This document shows positions 1-7,470 of a DNA stretch of 10,185 nt, one piece after another. The notes below the pieces were generated by a model. The model was not told the DNA's origin. It made no database searches and saw only the letters and a list, made by a program, of their open reading frames with translations. The position numbers and the translations under genes are program-made. Within the stretch, counting starts at the first letter, position 1, and each line of letters opens with the position of its first letter. Source of the stretch: Lysinibacillus sp. (GTDB lineage Bacteria; Bacillota; Bacilli; Bacillales_A; Planococcaceae); NCBI GenBank assembly GCA_012735355.1, contig JAAYHP010000260.1:1-10185 (forward strand), given 5' to 3'.

Positions 1-826
1 AAATTGCCCCACCTAAAAGTAATCCCGTTTGTAAACCGATGACTGTTAAAATCGGAATAATAGCATTTTTTAACGCATGTTTGTAGACTACGATAAACAT
101 TTTTTGCCCCTTTGCGCGAGCAGTTCGAATATAATCTGAACGCATCACTTCTAACATCGATGAACGAGTCATTCTTGCAATGATCGCCATCGGAATTGTA
201 GCAAGGGCTAGTCCAGGTAAAGTTAAATGTTTAAGTGTCGATAAAAATTGATCGAACCTTCCTTGAATTAACGTATCTATTAAATAAAAGTGGGTGATGG
301 CCGTTACAGGATCTCGCACTTCTTCACGGCCCGAAGTCGGAAACCATCCTAAATTAATACTGAACAACCATTGTTCTAATAAACCGAGCCAAAAAATGGG
401 CATGGAAACACCAATTAACGCAATCACCATTGCAACATAGTCAAACCACGTATTTTGGAACCAGGCTGATATGATTCCTGCATTCATCCCGATAACAACC
501 GCAATAATCATGGCAAAAATGGCTAGCTCAAAAGTCGCAGCGAGATACGGCCAAATTTCTTTTGCAATTGGTTGCCTCGTTCGGAGAGACTCCCCTAAAT
601 CTCCCGAAAGTAGTCCTTTTAAGTAATCAAAATATTGTATATACCAAGGATTGTTTAATCCTAAACTCTCTCGCAGTGCTGCCACCGCTTCTTTTGTAGC
701 TAATTGTCCTAAAATGACTTGTGCCGGGTCCCCTGGTATAGCACGGATGATTAAAAATACAATAAAGGTCATTCCAAGTAGCACTGGAATTAATTGGAGC
801 AATCTTTTCCCGATGTAGTGAAGCAT
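1..826 (-). CDS. dppB: Dipeptide/oligopeptide ABC transporter permease, DppB/OppB type (3' end cut by window edge)
   Basis: This is one of the two membrane subunits of a peptide-type ABC importer and would form the channel with a DppC-like partner. Translating from the ATG at 826-824 gives 275 open residues to the edge; full-length homologues have a little over 300, so only the last part is missing. The protein starts MLHYIGKRLLQLIPVLLGMT, with the first membrane helix at about residues 10-30 followed by the family-typical IPGDP (30-34). GDLGESLRTRQP lies near 75-86, and further helices at about 99-120 and 131-150. The cytoplasmic EAA-type coupling loop is at about 234-260 (TARAKGQ...YKHALKNAIIP). 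A GAGAGGTGA ribosome binding site at 832-840 supports the start. The gene lies 69 bases after the binding-protein gene, with a hairpin between them. The family assignment is secure; the exact peptide substrate is not. Confidence 0.93.
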   Translation of the reverse strand, partial: MLHYIGKRLLQLIPVLLGMTFIVFLIIRAIPGDPAQVILGQLATKEAVAALRESLGLNNPWYIQYFDYLKGLLSGDLGESLRTRQPIAKEIWPYLAATFELAIFAMIIAVVIGMNAGIISAWFQNTWFDYVAMVIALIGVSMPIFWLGLLEQWLFSINLGWFPTSGREEVRDPVTAITHFYLIDTLIQGRFDQFLSTLKHLTLPGLALATIPMAIIARMTRSSMLEVMRSDYIRTARAKGQKMFIVVYKHALKNAIIPILTVIGLQTGLLLGGAI

Positions 827-856
827 GTTCTTCACCTCTCTACAAAATGTAAATTA

Positions 857-888
857 GCGCCAAGCACCCAAAGGAGAATGCTTGGCAC
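857..888 (-). promoter_or_regulatory. Intercistronic stem-loop between binding-protein and permease genes
   Basis: The arms GCCAAGCA (859-866) and TGCTTGGC (879-886) pair perfectly over 8 bp. On the transcribed strand a G-U and a G-C pair extend the stem to 10 bp, around a 12-base loop. It follows the stop codon of the binding-protein gene by 7 bases. The downstream side lacks a run of T, so it is not a typical strong terminator. Hairpins at this place in binding-protein-dependent operons commonly protect the upstream message or partly stop transcription, giving more binding protein than permease. That role is inferred. Confidence 0.6.
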
Positions 889-895
889 CAACTCA

Positions 896-2503
896 TTATT
901 GAATGGTTACGTTCGATAATAAATCGGATCCAGTTGGATGTGGCTTGAAGTTCGTTAACCCTTTTTTCGCAGCAAGTAGAGGTGTTGAGTGCGCTAAAGG
1001 AACCCATGGTGCATCTTCTTTAATGATTACTTGCGCTTGTTTATATAGCTCATTTCGTTTTTCTTCATCCACTTCTGATTGGGCTTGAACTAGCAAGTTA
1101 TGAACTTCATCATTCGAATAATAGGAATAGTTGTTACTTCCAATATTGTCTTGGTCAAGCAATGTGTAAATGAAGTTGTCTGCGTCCCCATTGTCGCCAG
1201 TCCATCCTAATAAGAAGGCATCATATTCACCGTTTTTCGCCATTTCTAAATACGTTGCCCATTCAGCTGATTTAATTTCTGATGGAATACCAACATCTTG
1301 TAAGTTTTTCTGAATCGCTTCTGCTACCTTACGTCCGTCTGGCATGTATGGACGTGGCACTGGCATCGCCCATAGTTCAATTGGCGTTCCATCGTAACCT
1401 GCTTCAGCTAGTAATGCTTTCGCTTTTTCAGGATCATAAGCGTAATCTTGAATATCGTCGTTATATCCGCTAATTGTTGGTGGCATAGGATTCACAGCTG
1501 GAATCGCTCTTCCTAAGAAGAAGGCATCCACAATTGCTTGCTTATCAATGGCATGGTTTACAGCTTGACGCACTAATTTATTGTCAAATGGCGGACGTGT
1601 AACCGTTAGTCCTAAATAACCAATGTTCATCGATGGACGTTCAACGAGTTGTAACGCCGGATTTCCTTCTATTGTTTTTGCATCTGACGGGTTAATGCCA
1701 TCTGCTAAATCGATATCTCCTGCAATTAATGCATTTAAGCGGGCAGAGTTATCAGGAATTGAACGGAAAATCACTTTTTCCAATTTTGGTAACCCTTCTT
1801 GCCAATAACCATCAAACTTCTCAATCGTAATGGAATCATTACGTTTCCATTCCACAAACTTAAATGGTCCTGTTCCAACTGGATTTTCTCCAAAGCTTTC
1901 ACCGTATTGTTCAAACGCTGTAGGTGATGCGATACCGAAGGAGAACATCGCCAAGTTTTTCAAAAACGGTGCTTGAGGTCTCGTTAATTTAAAGACAACA
2001 GTATGTTCATCTTCAGCAATCACCTCTTGAATAATATCTTTACCTTCTGCTTTAAACATCGAGTGGTAGTAGTAGAATTTTTCTTCCGCTCCACCTTTCC
2101 AGCGCTCGAAGTTTTTCACTACAGCCTCTGCGTTAAAGTCAGTCCCGTCATGGAACTTCACTCCTTCCCGCAGTTTGAACGTATAAGTTAAACCATCTTC
2201 ACTAACATCCCAGCTTTCTGCAAGGCCTGGGTGAATCGTTGTATCTTGCTCACCGAAATTGACTAATGTTTCAAATAAGTTAACCGTTACTTTTGCCGAT
2301 TCCCCATCTGTTACTATCGCTGGGTCTAATGCAACGGAATCTCCACCACGACCAAATACTAATATTTGCGGCACATCGGATGGTTGTGTTTCTCCCCCAT
2401 CATTCGTTTCACCTTGTTGTTCTGAAGATTCATTATTACCACTACAAGCAGCTAAAAGGAAAATCAACAAAAATAGCCCTAGAGACCAAATTTTCTTATA
2501 CAT
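896..2503 (-). CDS. Peptide-type ABC transporter substrate-binding lipoprotein (SBP family 5, DppA-like)
   Basis: This is the extracytoplasmic receptor of the importer. It captures the substrate, probably a di- or oligopeptide, and hands it to the permease pair. The 535-residue product has a lipoprotein signal: MYKKIW, a hydrophobic stretch, then the lipobox LAAC with the lipid-modified Cys20. An acidic Ser/Asn/Gly-rich linker follows (about 21-44). Family-5 features are LAESWDVSEDGLTYTFKLREGVKFHDG (94-120), GTGPFKFVEW (210-219) and GWTGDNGDADNF (433-444). This last motif and RPYMPDGRKVAEAIQ (384-398) closely resemble the E. coli DppA clade, where an Asp in the corresponding stretch holds the peptide amino group. 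AGGAGG at 2510-2515 supports the ATG start. The gene lies 27 bases after the dppF-like gene. No symbol is given because dppA names an unrelated aminopeptidase in B. subtilis. Glutathione, haem or nickel-chelate binding cannot be excluded. Confidence 0.93.
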   Translation of the reverse strand: MYKKIWSLGLFLLIFLLAACSGNNESSEQQGETNDGGETQPSDVPQILVFGRGGDSVALDPAIVTDGESAKVTVNLFETLVNFGEQDTTIHPGLAESWDVSEDGLTYTFKLREGVKFHDGTDFNAEAVVKNFERWKGGAEEKFYYYHSMFKAEGKDIIQEVIAEDEHTVVFKLTRPQAPFLKNLAMFSFGIASPTAFEQYGESFGENPVGTGPFKFVEWKRNDSITIEKFDGYWQEGLPKLEKVIFRSIPDNSARLNALIAGDIDLADGINPSDAKTIEGNPALQLVERPSMNIGYLGLTVTRPPFDNKLVRQAVNHAIDKQAIVDAFFLGRAIPAVNPMPPTISGYNDDIQDYAYDPEKAKALLAEAGYDGTPIELWAMPVPRPYMPDGRKVAEAIQKNLQDVGIPSEIKSAEWATYLEMAKNGEYDAFLLGWTGDNGDADNFIYTLLDQDNIGSNNYSYYSNDEVHNLLVQAQSEVDEEKRNELYKQAQVIIKEDAPWVPLAHSTPLLAAKKGLTNFKPHPTGSDLLSNVTIQ

Positions 2504-2530
2504 AAAAAACCTCCTGTTTCTTTGTATATG

Positions 2531-3505
2531 TCATTGCTGCGTTTCATCAAAAAGATGGCACGCAACAGAATGACCTGGTTTTACTTCCTTTAATTCCGGG
2601 ACAGTCATTTTGCAAGTTAATGTTGCATAGGGACAGCGAGGATGAAATGCACAACCTGCTTCAGGTGTGGACTCCAAATCTCCTCTCATTAAAAGCGATT
2701 CTTTTTTATAAGTCGGATCTGGAATCGGGACCGAGGATAGAAGTACCTTCGTGTAAGGATGCAATGGTTCTTCATATAAAGACTCAGCATCCCCAATTTC
2801 TACAAGTTTTCCTAAATACATTACGCCTACCCGATCACTTATATGTCGAACTACCCCTAAATCATGGGCAATGAAGATGTAAGTTAACTTAAATTCATCT
2901 TGTAAGCGCTTCATTAAATTTAGAACTTGAGCTTGTATTGAGACATCTAACGCTGAACCTGGCTCATCGGCAATAATTAGTTTTGGATTTGTCATTAACG
3001 CCCTTGCAATGCCTATACGTTGCCTTTGACCGCCGCTAAATTGATGGGGATAACGTTTTCCGTGATAAGCATTTAATCCTACAATTTCAAGAAATTCCTT
3101 CACTAAATCCCTTCGAGCACTTTTACTTCCGATTCCATGAACGATAAGGGGTTCTTCCAAAATTTTTTCAATGGTATGTCTCGGATTTAATGAAGCATAT
3201 GGGTCTTGAAAAACCATTTGTATATCCCGTCTAATTTTCCGCATTTCACTTTTCGATAAAGTTGTTAACTCAATCCCGTTAAAAGCAATTGAGCCATCGG
3301 TTGGTTCTAGTAATCCCATGATCATTCTTCCAGTTGTCGATTTGCCACAACCGGATTCACCGACAATTCCGAGGGTCTCTCCTTCGTATACTTCAAAGGA
3401 AACATCGTCCACCGCTTTTACTTCACTTTTCCTTTTAGATAAAATAGTTTTTTTCTTAGGGAAATATTTCTTTAAATTACTCACTTTCAGTAATAGGTCT
3501 GTCAT
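2531..3505 (-). CDS. dppF: Peptide ABC transporter ATP-binding protein, DppF/OppF/AppF type
   Basis: This is the second ATPase of the importer; with the DppD-like subunit it would form the heterodimeric cytoplasmic motor. The 324 residues carry Walker [10 protein letters not shown] (49-57), Q-loop Gln100, signature FSGGQ (156-160), Walker B with Glu181, D-loop SALD, and switch His214. The C-terminal peptide-transporter extension contains four cysteines (285, 291, 298, 316). The residue after DEP is Gly183, where Val or Thr is usual in this family. The start is fixed by a strong GGGGGTGA ribosome binding site just upstream, inside the end of the dppD-like gene. The two reading frames overlap by 29 bases, which suggests coupled translation. 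Subfamily naming is by resemblance. Confidence 0.94.
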   Translation of the reverse strand: MTDLLLKVSNLKKYFPKKKTILSKRKSEVKAVDDVSFEVYEGETLGIVGESGCGKSTTGRMIMGLLEPTDGSIAFNGIELTTLSKSEMRKIRRDIQMVFQDPYASLNPRHTIEKILEEPLIVHGIGSKSARRDLVKEFLEIVGLNAYHGKRYPHQFSGGQRQRIGIARALMTNPKLIIADEPGSALDVSIQAQVLNLMKRLQDEFKLTYIFIAHDLGVVRHISDRVGVMYLGKLVEIGDAESLYEEPLHPYTKVLLSSVPIPDPTYKKESLLMRGDLESTPEAGCAFHPRCPYATLTCKMTVPELKEVKPGHSVACHLFDETQQ

Positions 3506-4493
3506 GGAGAATCACCCCCTTGTCATCCAATAGGAAACATCTTGCTTTATGGCTTGGTGTAATATCGTATATTGGAGGATTTTCTTTGAAACAACGGTCC
3601 ATAGCATATTCACATCTCGCTGCAAAACGACAACCTTCTCGTATAGAACCTGGTTTAGGAACCGTTCCAGGAATGGAGTACAATGTTTCTTTTTTTATTC
3701 GCATATCTGGAACGGATTGAATTAGCCCTTTTGTATAGGGATGCTTTGGATTTTTAAAAATTTCCAATACCGGTGCTTCTTCTACTATTTGACCACTGTA
3801 CATGACAATTACCCGTTCACAAATTTCTGCCACAACTCCTAAGTCATGAGTAATGAGAAGAACGGCTGTTTTAAATTGTTTATTTAATTCTTTTAACAAC
3901 TTCATGATTTGAGCCTGAATCGTAACGTCTAAGGCCGTTGTAGGTTCATCAGCAATAATTAGTTTCGGATTGCAAGCTAATGCCATAGCAATCATGACCC
4001 GTTGCCTCATTCCACCGGATAATTGATGTGGGTATTCCTTCATTAGTTCTTCCGCTCGTGGAAGTCCTACAAGTTTCATCATTTCTATGGCGTGATTTGC
4101 TGCCTTCTTTTTACTCCATTTATTGTGAATGCGAATCGCTTCAACTAATTGATTCCCAATTGTAAAAAGCGGATTTAGCGAAGTCATTGGTTCTTGGAAA
4201 ATCATAGCAATGTCTTTACCGCGGATTTTCCTCATTTCTTTTTCCGATAGCTTCGTTAAATCCACACCGTCAAGCAATATTTCACCGGAAGTAATTTTTC
4301 CAGGTGGATTTGGAACGAGTCCCATAATGGATAAGGAAGTGACGCTTTTACCGCAACCGGACTCTCCTACAATCGCTAATATTTCACCTTCTTCAATATA
4401 AAAATCTATATGATCCACCGCAGGGATTTTCCCATCATTCGTGAAAAAAGTAGTTTCTAAATCTTTAACTTCTAGCAGCACTTTATTTTCCAT
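3477..4493 (-). CDS. dppD: Peptide ABC transporter ATP-binding protein, DppD/OppD/AppD type
   Basis: This is the first gene of the operon and one of its two ATPases. The 338-residue protein has Walker [11 protein letters not shown] (43-52), Q-loop Gln100, signature LSGGM (158-162), Walker B LIIADE (178-183), D-loop TALD and switch His216. The C-terminal oligopeptide-transporter domain begins near 245 ([11 protein letters not shown]) and includes GCRFAARC and three further conserved stretches, with cysteines at 288, 294, 301 and 319. A four-Cys arrangement like this has been reported to hold an iron-sulfur cluster in some Dpp/Opp ATPases. Whether it does so here is inference. The ribosome binding site TGAGGTGA precedes the ATG. 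Gene order D-F-A-B matches the B. subtilis app operon. The peptide-family assignment is firm; the substrate is unknown. Confidence 0.94.
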   Translation of the reverse strand: MENKVLLEVKDLETTFFTNDGKIPAVDHIDFYIEEGEILAIVGESGCGKSVTSLSIMGLVPNPPGKITSGEILLDGVDLTKLSEKEMRKIRGKDIAMIFQEPMTSLNPLFTIGNQLVEAIRIHNKWSKKKAANHAIEMMKLVGLPRAEELMKEYPHQLSGGMRQRVMIAMALACNPKLIIADEPTTALDVTIQAQIMKLLKELNKQFKTAVLLITHDLGVVAEICERVIVMYSGQIVEEAPVLEIFKNPKHPYTKGLIQSVPDMRIKKETLYSIPGTVPKPGSIREGCRFAARCEYAMDRCFKENPPIYDITPSHKARCFLLDDKGVILHDRPITESE

Positions 4494-4707
4494 GACTTCA
4501 CCTCAACTTTAAGAAAATAGCCTTTGGTGCTTAAATATTCTATTTAGATAATCGAATTTGCTATATTTCAAATCTATCAATGATAGTTTTTTATGCGCAA
4601 AAGTACAGAATTATTCCTAATAGATTTCATAAACTTTCAAGTAGTGTGGATTCTTCGCTAATGGTGATATCCAACCTTTAGAATTAGCATTTCAACTGCT
4701 TAGAAAC
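4494..4707 (-). promoter_or_regulatory. Leader / control region of the peptide-transport operon
   Basis: About 214 bases separate the ygaD terminator from the dppD-like start, and no gene is seen in them. The operon promoter must lie here or read through from upstream, but I found no convincing pair of sigma-A boxes; several AT-rich hexamers fit poorly. The stretch holds a perfect palindrome CTATCA-A-TGATAG (4574-4586). It also holds an inverted repeat GCTAAT/ATTAGC (4657-4662 and 4683-4688) that could form a weak hairpin early in the transcript. I recognise neither a T-box, another riboswitch, nor a clear CodY box. Confidence 0.4.
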
Positions 4708-4749
4708 ATAAAAAACGCTCAACCAGTCGCTTTTGACTGATTAAGCGTT
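4708..4749 (-). terminator. Rho-independent terminator downstream of ygaD
   Basis: On the minus strand, AACGCTTAATCAGTC pairs with GACTGGTTGAGCGTT (15 bp, two G-U pairs) around the loop AAAAGC. A run of six T (4710-4715) follows directly. It lies 10 bases after the ygaD stop and isolates ygaD from the peptide-transport operon. Confidence 0.93.
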
Positions 4750-4759
4750 ATATAATTCA

Positions 4760-6505
4760 TTATTCTAATTTTTGTATTTGGAATAAATCATAGTAGGCTC
4801 CCTTTTTCTCCATAAGGGATTCATGGGTACCCTCTTCAACTACTTCTCCATGATCAATGACATAAATTTTATCTGCATGGGTAATTGTAGATAAACGGTG
4901 GGCAATAATGATCGTCGTTCTATCGCTAGCTAACCTGTCTAAAGAATCTTGAATAAGGGCTTCACTTTCTAAATCAAGGGCAGATGTTGCTTCATCCAAC
5001 ACTAAAATTGGCGGGTTTTTCAAAAACACTCGTGCAATAGCGATCCGCTGCTTTTGTCCTCCAGAAAGCTTCACTCCCCGCTCACCCACTTTTGTGTCAT
5101 AACCATCTGGTAATTCCATAATAAAATCATGGGCATTAGCCGCTTTCGCTGCAGCGATGACTTCTTCATCTGTCGCATCCGGTTTACCCATTAAAATATT
5201 TTTCTTTACCGAATCGCTAAACAATATGTTATCTTGTAACACAATCCCGATTTGAGAGCGCAATGATTGAATGTTCACATCACGAACGTCATTCCCATCA
5301 ATTTTTACCGCGCCACTCGTCACATCATAGAATCGCGGGATCAGGCTGACGATTGTCGATTTTCCTCCACCACTCATCCCAACAAAAGCTGCCGTTTCAC
5401 CTGGATAAATTGTAAAGTTCACATTTTTTAAAATTGTATTTCCTTCTTCTTCATATTTAAATTCAACATTTTCAAACTCTACTTTTCCCACTACCGGTGG
5501 CAACGCTTTTGCGTTTGGCTTATCTTGAACGTCATACTCTTCATCCATTAAACTAAACATCCGGTCCATCGATGCAATAGATTGAGTTAACGTCGTTGAT
5601 GAATTCATTAATCTTCTTAATGGTGCATAAAGCCGCTCAATATATCCAATGAAGGCAGCCATCGTACCAACCGTTAAATTTCCATTAATAACTTGGAAAC
5701 CCGCATAACCGATCACCAAAAGAGGAGCAATATCCGTAATCGTATTAACGACGGCGAAGGATTTTGCATTCCATTTCGTATGATCAATTGACTTATCTAA
5801 AAAGGCGCCGTTTTCTTTATCAAAAATCTTTTGTTCATGTTCTTCTAAAGCGAAACTTTTTACGATGCTAATTCCGCTTACCCGCTCATGTAAGTAACTT
5901 TGAACATTGGCTAATGCTTGGGAACGTTCCCGAGTTAACGAACGCAATCGACCGAAAAAATATTTCACGCTAATCGCAAATAAAGGCAATGAAATAATGG
6001 CAACAATCGTAAGTTGCCAGTCCATCGTTAACATAATACCAATGACAATCAATATCGTTGTCATATCTAACCATAAATTCATGAGCCCGATCATGACGAA
6101 ATTTTTCGTCGCCTCAACATCATTAATAACTCGAGAAATTATTTCTCCTGCTCGGTTGTTAGAATAAAACTTTAGGCTAAGTTTTTGCAAGTGTACATAC
6201 AATTCTTTTCGAATATCGAATAACACTTTATTCCCAACGTGTTGAGCAAAATATTGTCTATAATATTCAATAGGAGGACGGATAATAAAGAATATAATGA
6301 TGGAACCGCCAAGCCAATTAATCAATTGTTCTATTTTATCTGAATCCGTTAACGCTGGATTTAAAATAATATCATCAATAACAATTTTCGTTAAAAAGGG
6401 GATAAAAAGAGGAATAGCGAACTTTATGACCCCGATGATTAATGTTAATATGATTTCCCAATAATAGGGTTTAACGAATCGCATATATCGTTTTATACTG
6501 TCCAA
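4760..6505 (-). CDS. ygaD: ABC exporter half-transporter, YgaD type (membrane domain fused to ATPase)
   Basis: This is a type IV (exporter-fold) ABC half-transporter that works as a dimer in the cytoplasmic membrane; the exported compound is unknown. The 581 residues match the B. subtilis YgaD length and its MxSIKRYM start. Six hydrophobic helices fill about residues 15-320. The ATPase domain has Walker [10 protein letters not shown] (376-384), Q-loop Gln424, signature LSGGQ (480-484), Walker B ILVLDE (500-505) with catalytic Glu505, and switch His536. All catalytic residues are standard, so it could act as a homodimer. The start is TTG at 6505-6503. No ATG lies close by in frame except at residue 8, and AAGGAAGTGA sits at the right distance from the TTG. 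Single-gene unit: a terminator precedes it (ygaC's) and another follows. Confidence 0.93.
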   Translation of the reverse strand: MDSIKRYMRFVKPYYWEIILTLIIGVIKFAIPLFIPFLTKIVIDDIILNPALTDSDKIEQLINWLGGSIIIFFIIRPPIEYYRQYFAQHVGNKVLFDIRKELYVHLQKLSLKFYSNNRAGEIISRVINDVEATKNFVMIGLMNLWLDMTTILIVIGIMLTMDWQLTIVAIISLPLFAISVKYFFGRLRSLTRERSQALANVQSYLHERVSGISIVKSFALEEHEQKIFDKENGAFLDKSIDHTKWNAKSFAVVNTITDIAPLLVIGYAGFQVINGNLTVGTMAAFIGYIERLYAPLRRLMNSSTTLTQSIASMDRMFSLMDEEYDVQDKPNAKALPPVVGKVEFENVEFKYEEEGNTILKNVNFTIYPGETAAFVGMSGGGKSTIVSLIPRFYDVTSGAVKIDGNDVRDVNIQSLRSQIGIVLQDNILFSDSVKKNILMGKPDATDEEVIAAAKAANAHDFIMELPDGYDTKVGERGVKLSGGQKQRIAIARVFLKNPPILVLDEATSALDLESEALIQDSLDRLASDRTTIIIAHRLSTITHADKIYVIDHGEVVEEGTHESLMEKKGAYYDLFQIQKLE

Positions 6506-6511
6506 ACTAGG

Positions 6512-6521
6512 TCACTTCCTT
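6512..6521 (-). promoter_or_regulatory. Ribosome binding site deciding the TTG start of ygaD
   Basis: AAGGAAGTGA on the minus strand has its GGAAG core 9 bases before the TTG codon. The next in-frame ATG (residue 8) has no comparable site at a suitable distance, and starting there would remove the conserved MDSIKRY N-terminus. Confidence 0.7.
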
Positions 6522-6583
6522 AAATCACTCTACTCGCACATTTCTTTCAAGTCTATTGTTTAAACATCTGAATCTCACTATAC

Positions 6584-6612
6584 GCTATATTTTATCAAAA
6601 TACTTTTTTAAA
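6584..6612 (-). promoter_or_regulatory. Candidate sigma-A promoter of ygaD
   Basis: TTTAAA (6607-6612), a 17-base spacer and TATAGC (6584-6589) read in the ygaD direction, downstream of the ygaC terminator where an independent promoter is expected. The match is moderate, and other AT-rich hexamers nearby (for example TATAGT a few bases downstream) could serve instead. Confidence 0.3.
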
Positions 6613-6631
6613 GTACTCCTTGATTTCACAA

Positions 6632-6660
6632 TAAAAAGACGTCTCCGCGTTCGAGACGTC
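6632..6660 (-). terminator. Rho-independent terminator of ygaC
   Basis: A perfect 8-bp stem GACGTCTC/GAGACGTC with loop GAACGCG (6638-6660) is followed on the minus strand by five T (6633-6637). It begins 6 bases after the ygaC stop codon and separates ygaC from ygaD. Confidence 0.93.
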
Positions 6661-6666
6661 AATAAT

Positions 6667-7215
6667 TTATTTATCATTCGATTGCAAATCTTTATAAAAT
6701 AAATAACGATTCGTCCAAACTTCTATAAAATCTTGAGCAAAAGGGCCTCTCTTTTGTTTCACCCAGCTGAGTAGCTTCGTTACGTTACGCTTTAATATTT
6801 TATCAATCACTTCTGGGTAACCCATTTCATTTTTATGCTGTAAATATTCGTCTTCATCTAACAATGTATAAGTCTTATCGGGAAATACTTTTAAATCCAG
6901 GTCATAATCAATATATTTGATTGCATTGTTATCAAATACAAATGGAGAACTCATATTGCAGTAATAGTAAACCCCATCTTCCCGCAACATACAAATAATG
7001 TTAAACCAATGTTCTGCGTGAAAATAACATATGGAAGGTTCCCTTGTAAGCCAAGTACGTCCATCTGATTCTGTCACAAGCGTCCTGTCATTCGCACCGA
7101 TAAAAATATTTTTCGTACCTTTTAAAACCATCGTTTCATGCCAAACTCGGTGGATGCTTCCATTATGTTTGTAACTATGTATTTGTATGGTTTCTCCTTC
7201 TTTCGGTACCGTCAT
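6667..7215 (-). CDS. ygaC: Nucleoside triphosphate/diphosphate phosphatase, YgaC/Ntdp family (DUF402, formerly UPF0374)
   Basis: A soluble cytoplasmic Mg-dependent enzyme expected to hydrolyse nucleoside tri- and diphosphates, as shown for the Staphylococcus aureus homologue. The 182-residue protein is close to the usual family length (about 175-180). The residues given for this family are at their expected positions: Arg23 (proton donor), Asn87 in YYYCN, Asp103, Asp105 and Asp107 in [11 protein letters not shown], Asp120 and Glu123 in LLDEDEY. The start ATG has AAAGGTGGTG upstream. It has its own promoter and terminator. The family is also linked to virulence and stress in staphylococci, but its role in a Bacillus-type cell is not well known. 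Identity is very likely; physiology is inference. Confidence 0.94.
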   Translation of the reverse strand: MTVPKEGETIQIHSYKHNGSIHRVWHETMVLKGTKNIFIGANDRTLVTESDGRTWLTREPSICYFHAEHWFNIICMLREDGVYYYCNMSSPFVFDNNAIKYIDYDLDLKVFPDKTYTLLDEDEYLQHKNEMGYPEVIDKILKRNVTKLLSWVKQKRGPFAQDFIEVWTNRYLFYKDLQSNDK

Positions 7216-7254
7216 AATAGCACCACCTTTATCAGTTTCTCTATATTCATGTAT

Positions 7255-7284
7255 ATTATAACAATGATTGTAAATACATGTGGA
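7255..7284 (-). promoter_or_regulatory. Probable sigma-A promoter of ygaC with extended -10
   Basis: On the minus strand there is a perfect TATAAT (7255-7260) preceded by TG-T, which makes an extended -10 element. An 18-base spacer leads to TCCACA (7279-7284; 4 of 6 to TTGACA). The predicted leader is about 30 bases before the ATG at 7215. It lies downstream of the sspE terminator, as expected for a separate unit. Confidence 0.6.
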
Positions 7285-7406
7285 ATATTACACATAATAT
7301 TTATTATACTTGGGAATAAATCGTTTTACTAACTAAATTTAGCCATTTCTTTATATTTATATTTTTCCAATAAAATTTCCTTCCTCAAACAAAAAATTTT
7401 ATACAA

Positions 7407-7437
7407 TGAAAAAGGTATAGACTCGTGTCTATACCTT
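7407..7437 (-). terminator. Rho-independent terminator of sspE
   Basis: A perfect 11-bp stem AAGGTATAGAC/GTCTATACCTT with a 4-base loop (7412-7437) is followed on the minus strand by five T. It lies about 34 bases after the stop of the 49-codon gene, which is independent support that this small gene is real and transcribed from the minus strand. Confidence 0.92.
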
Positions 7438-7470
7438 GGAAGTGAAATGGATTCACTTATGAGTACTGCC

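Noticed and set aside
3318..3533. Plus-strand open frames of 60-100 codons opposite the ABC transporter, exporter and mutY genes.
   Set aside because: They lie antisense to well-supported conserved genes, lack ribosome binding sites and have no recognisable protein features.
4494..4707. Possible riboswitch or T-box ahead of the peptide operon.
   Set aside because: No T-box core sequence, no recognisable riboswitch motif and no terminator hairpin before the first gene; only short inverted repeats.
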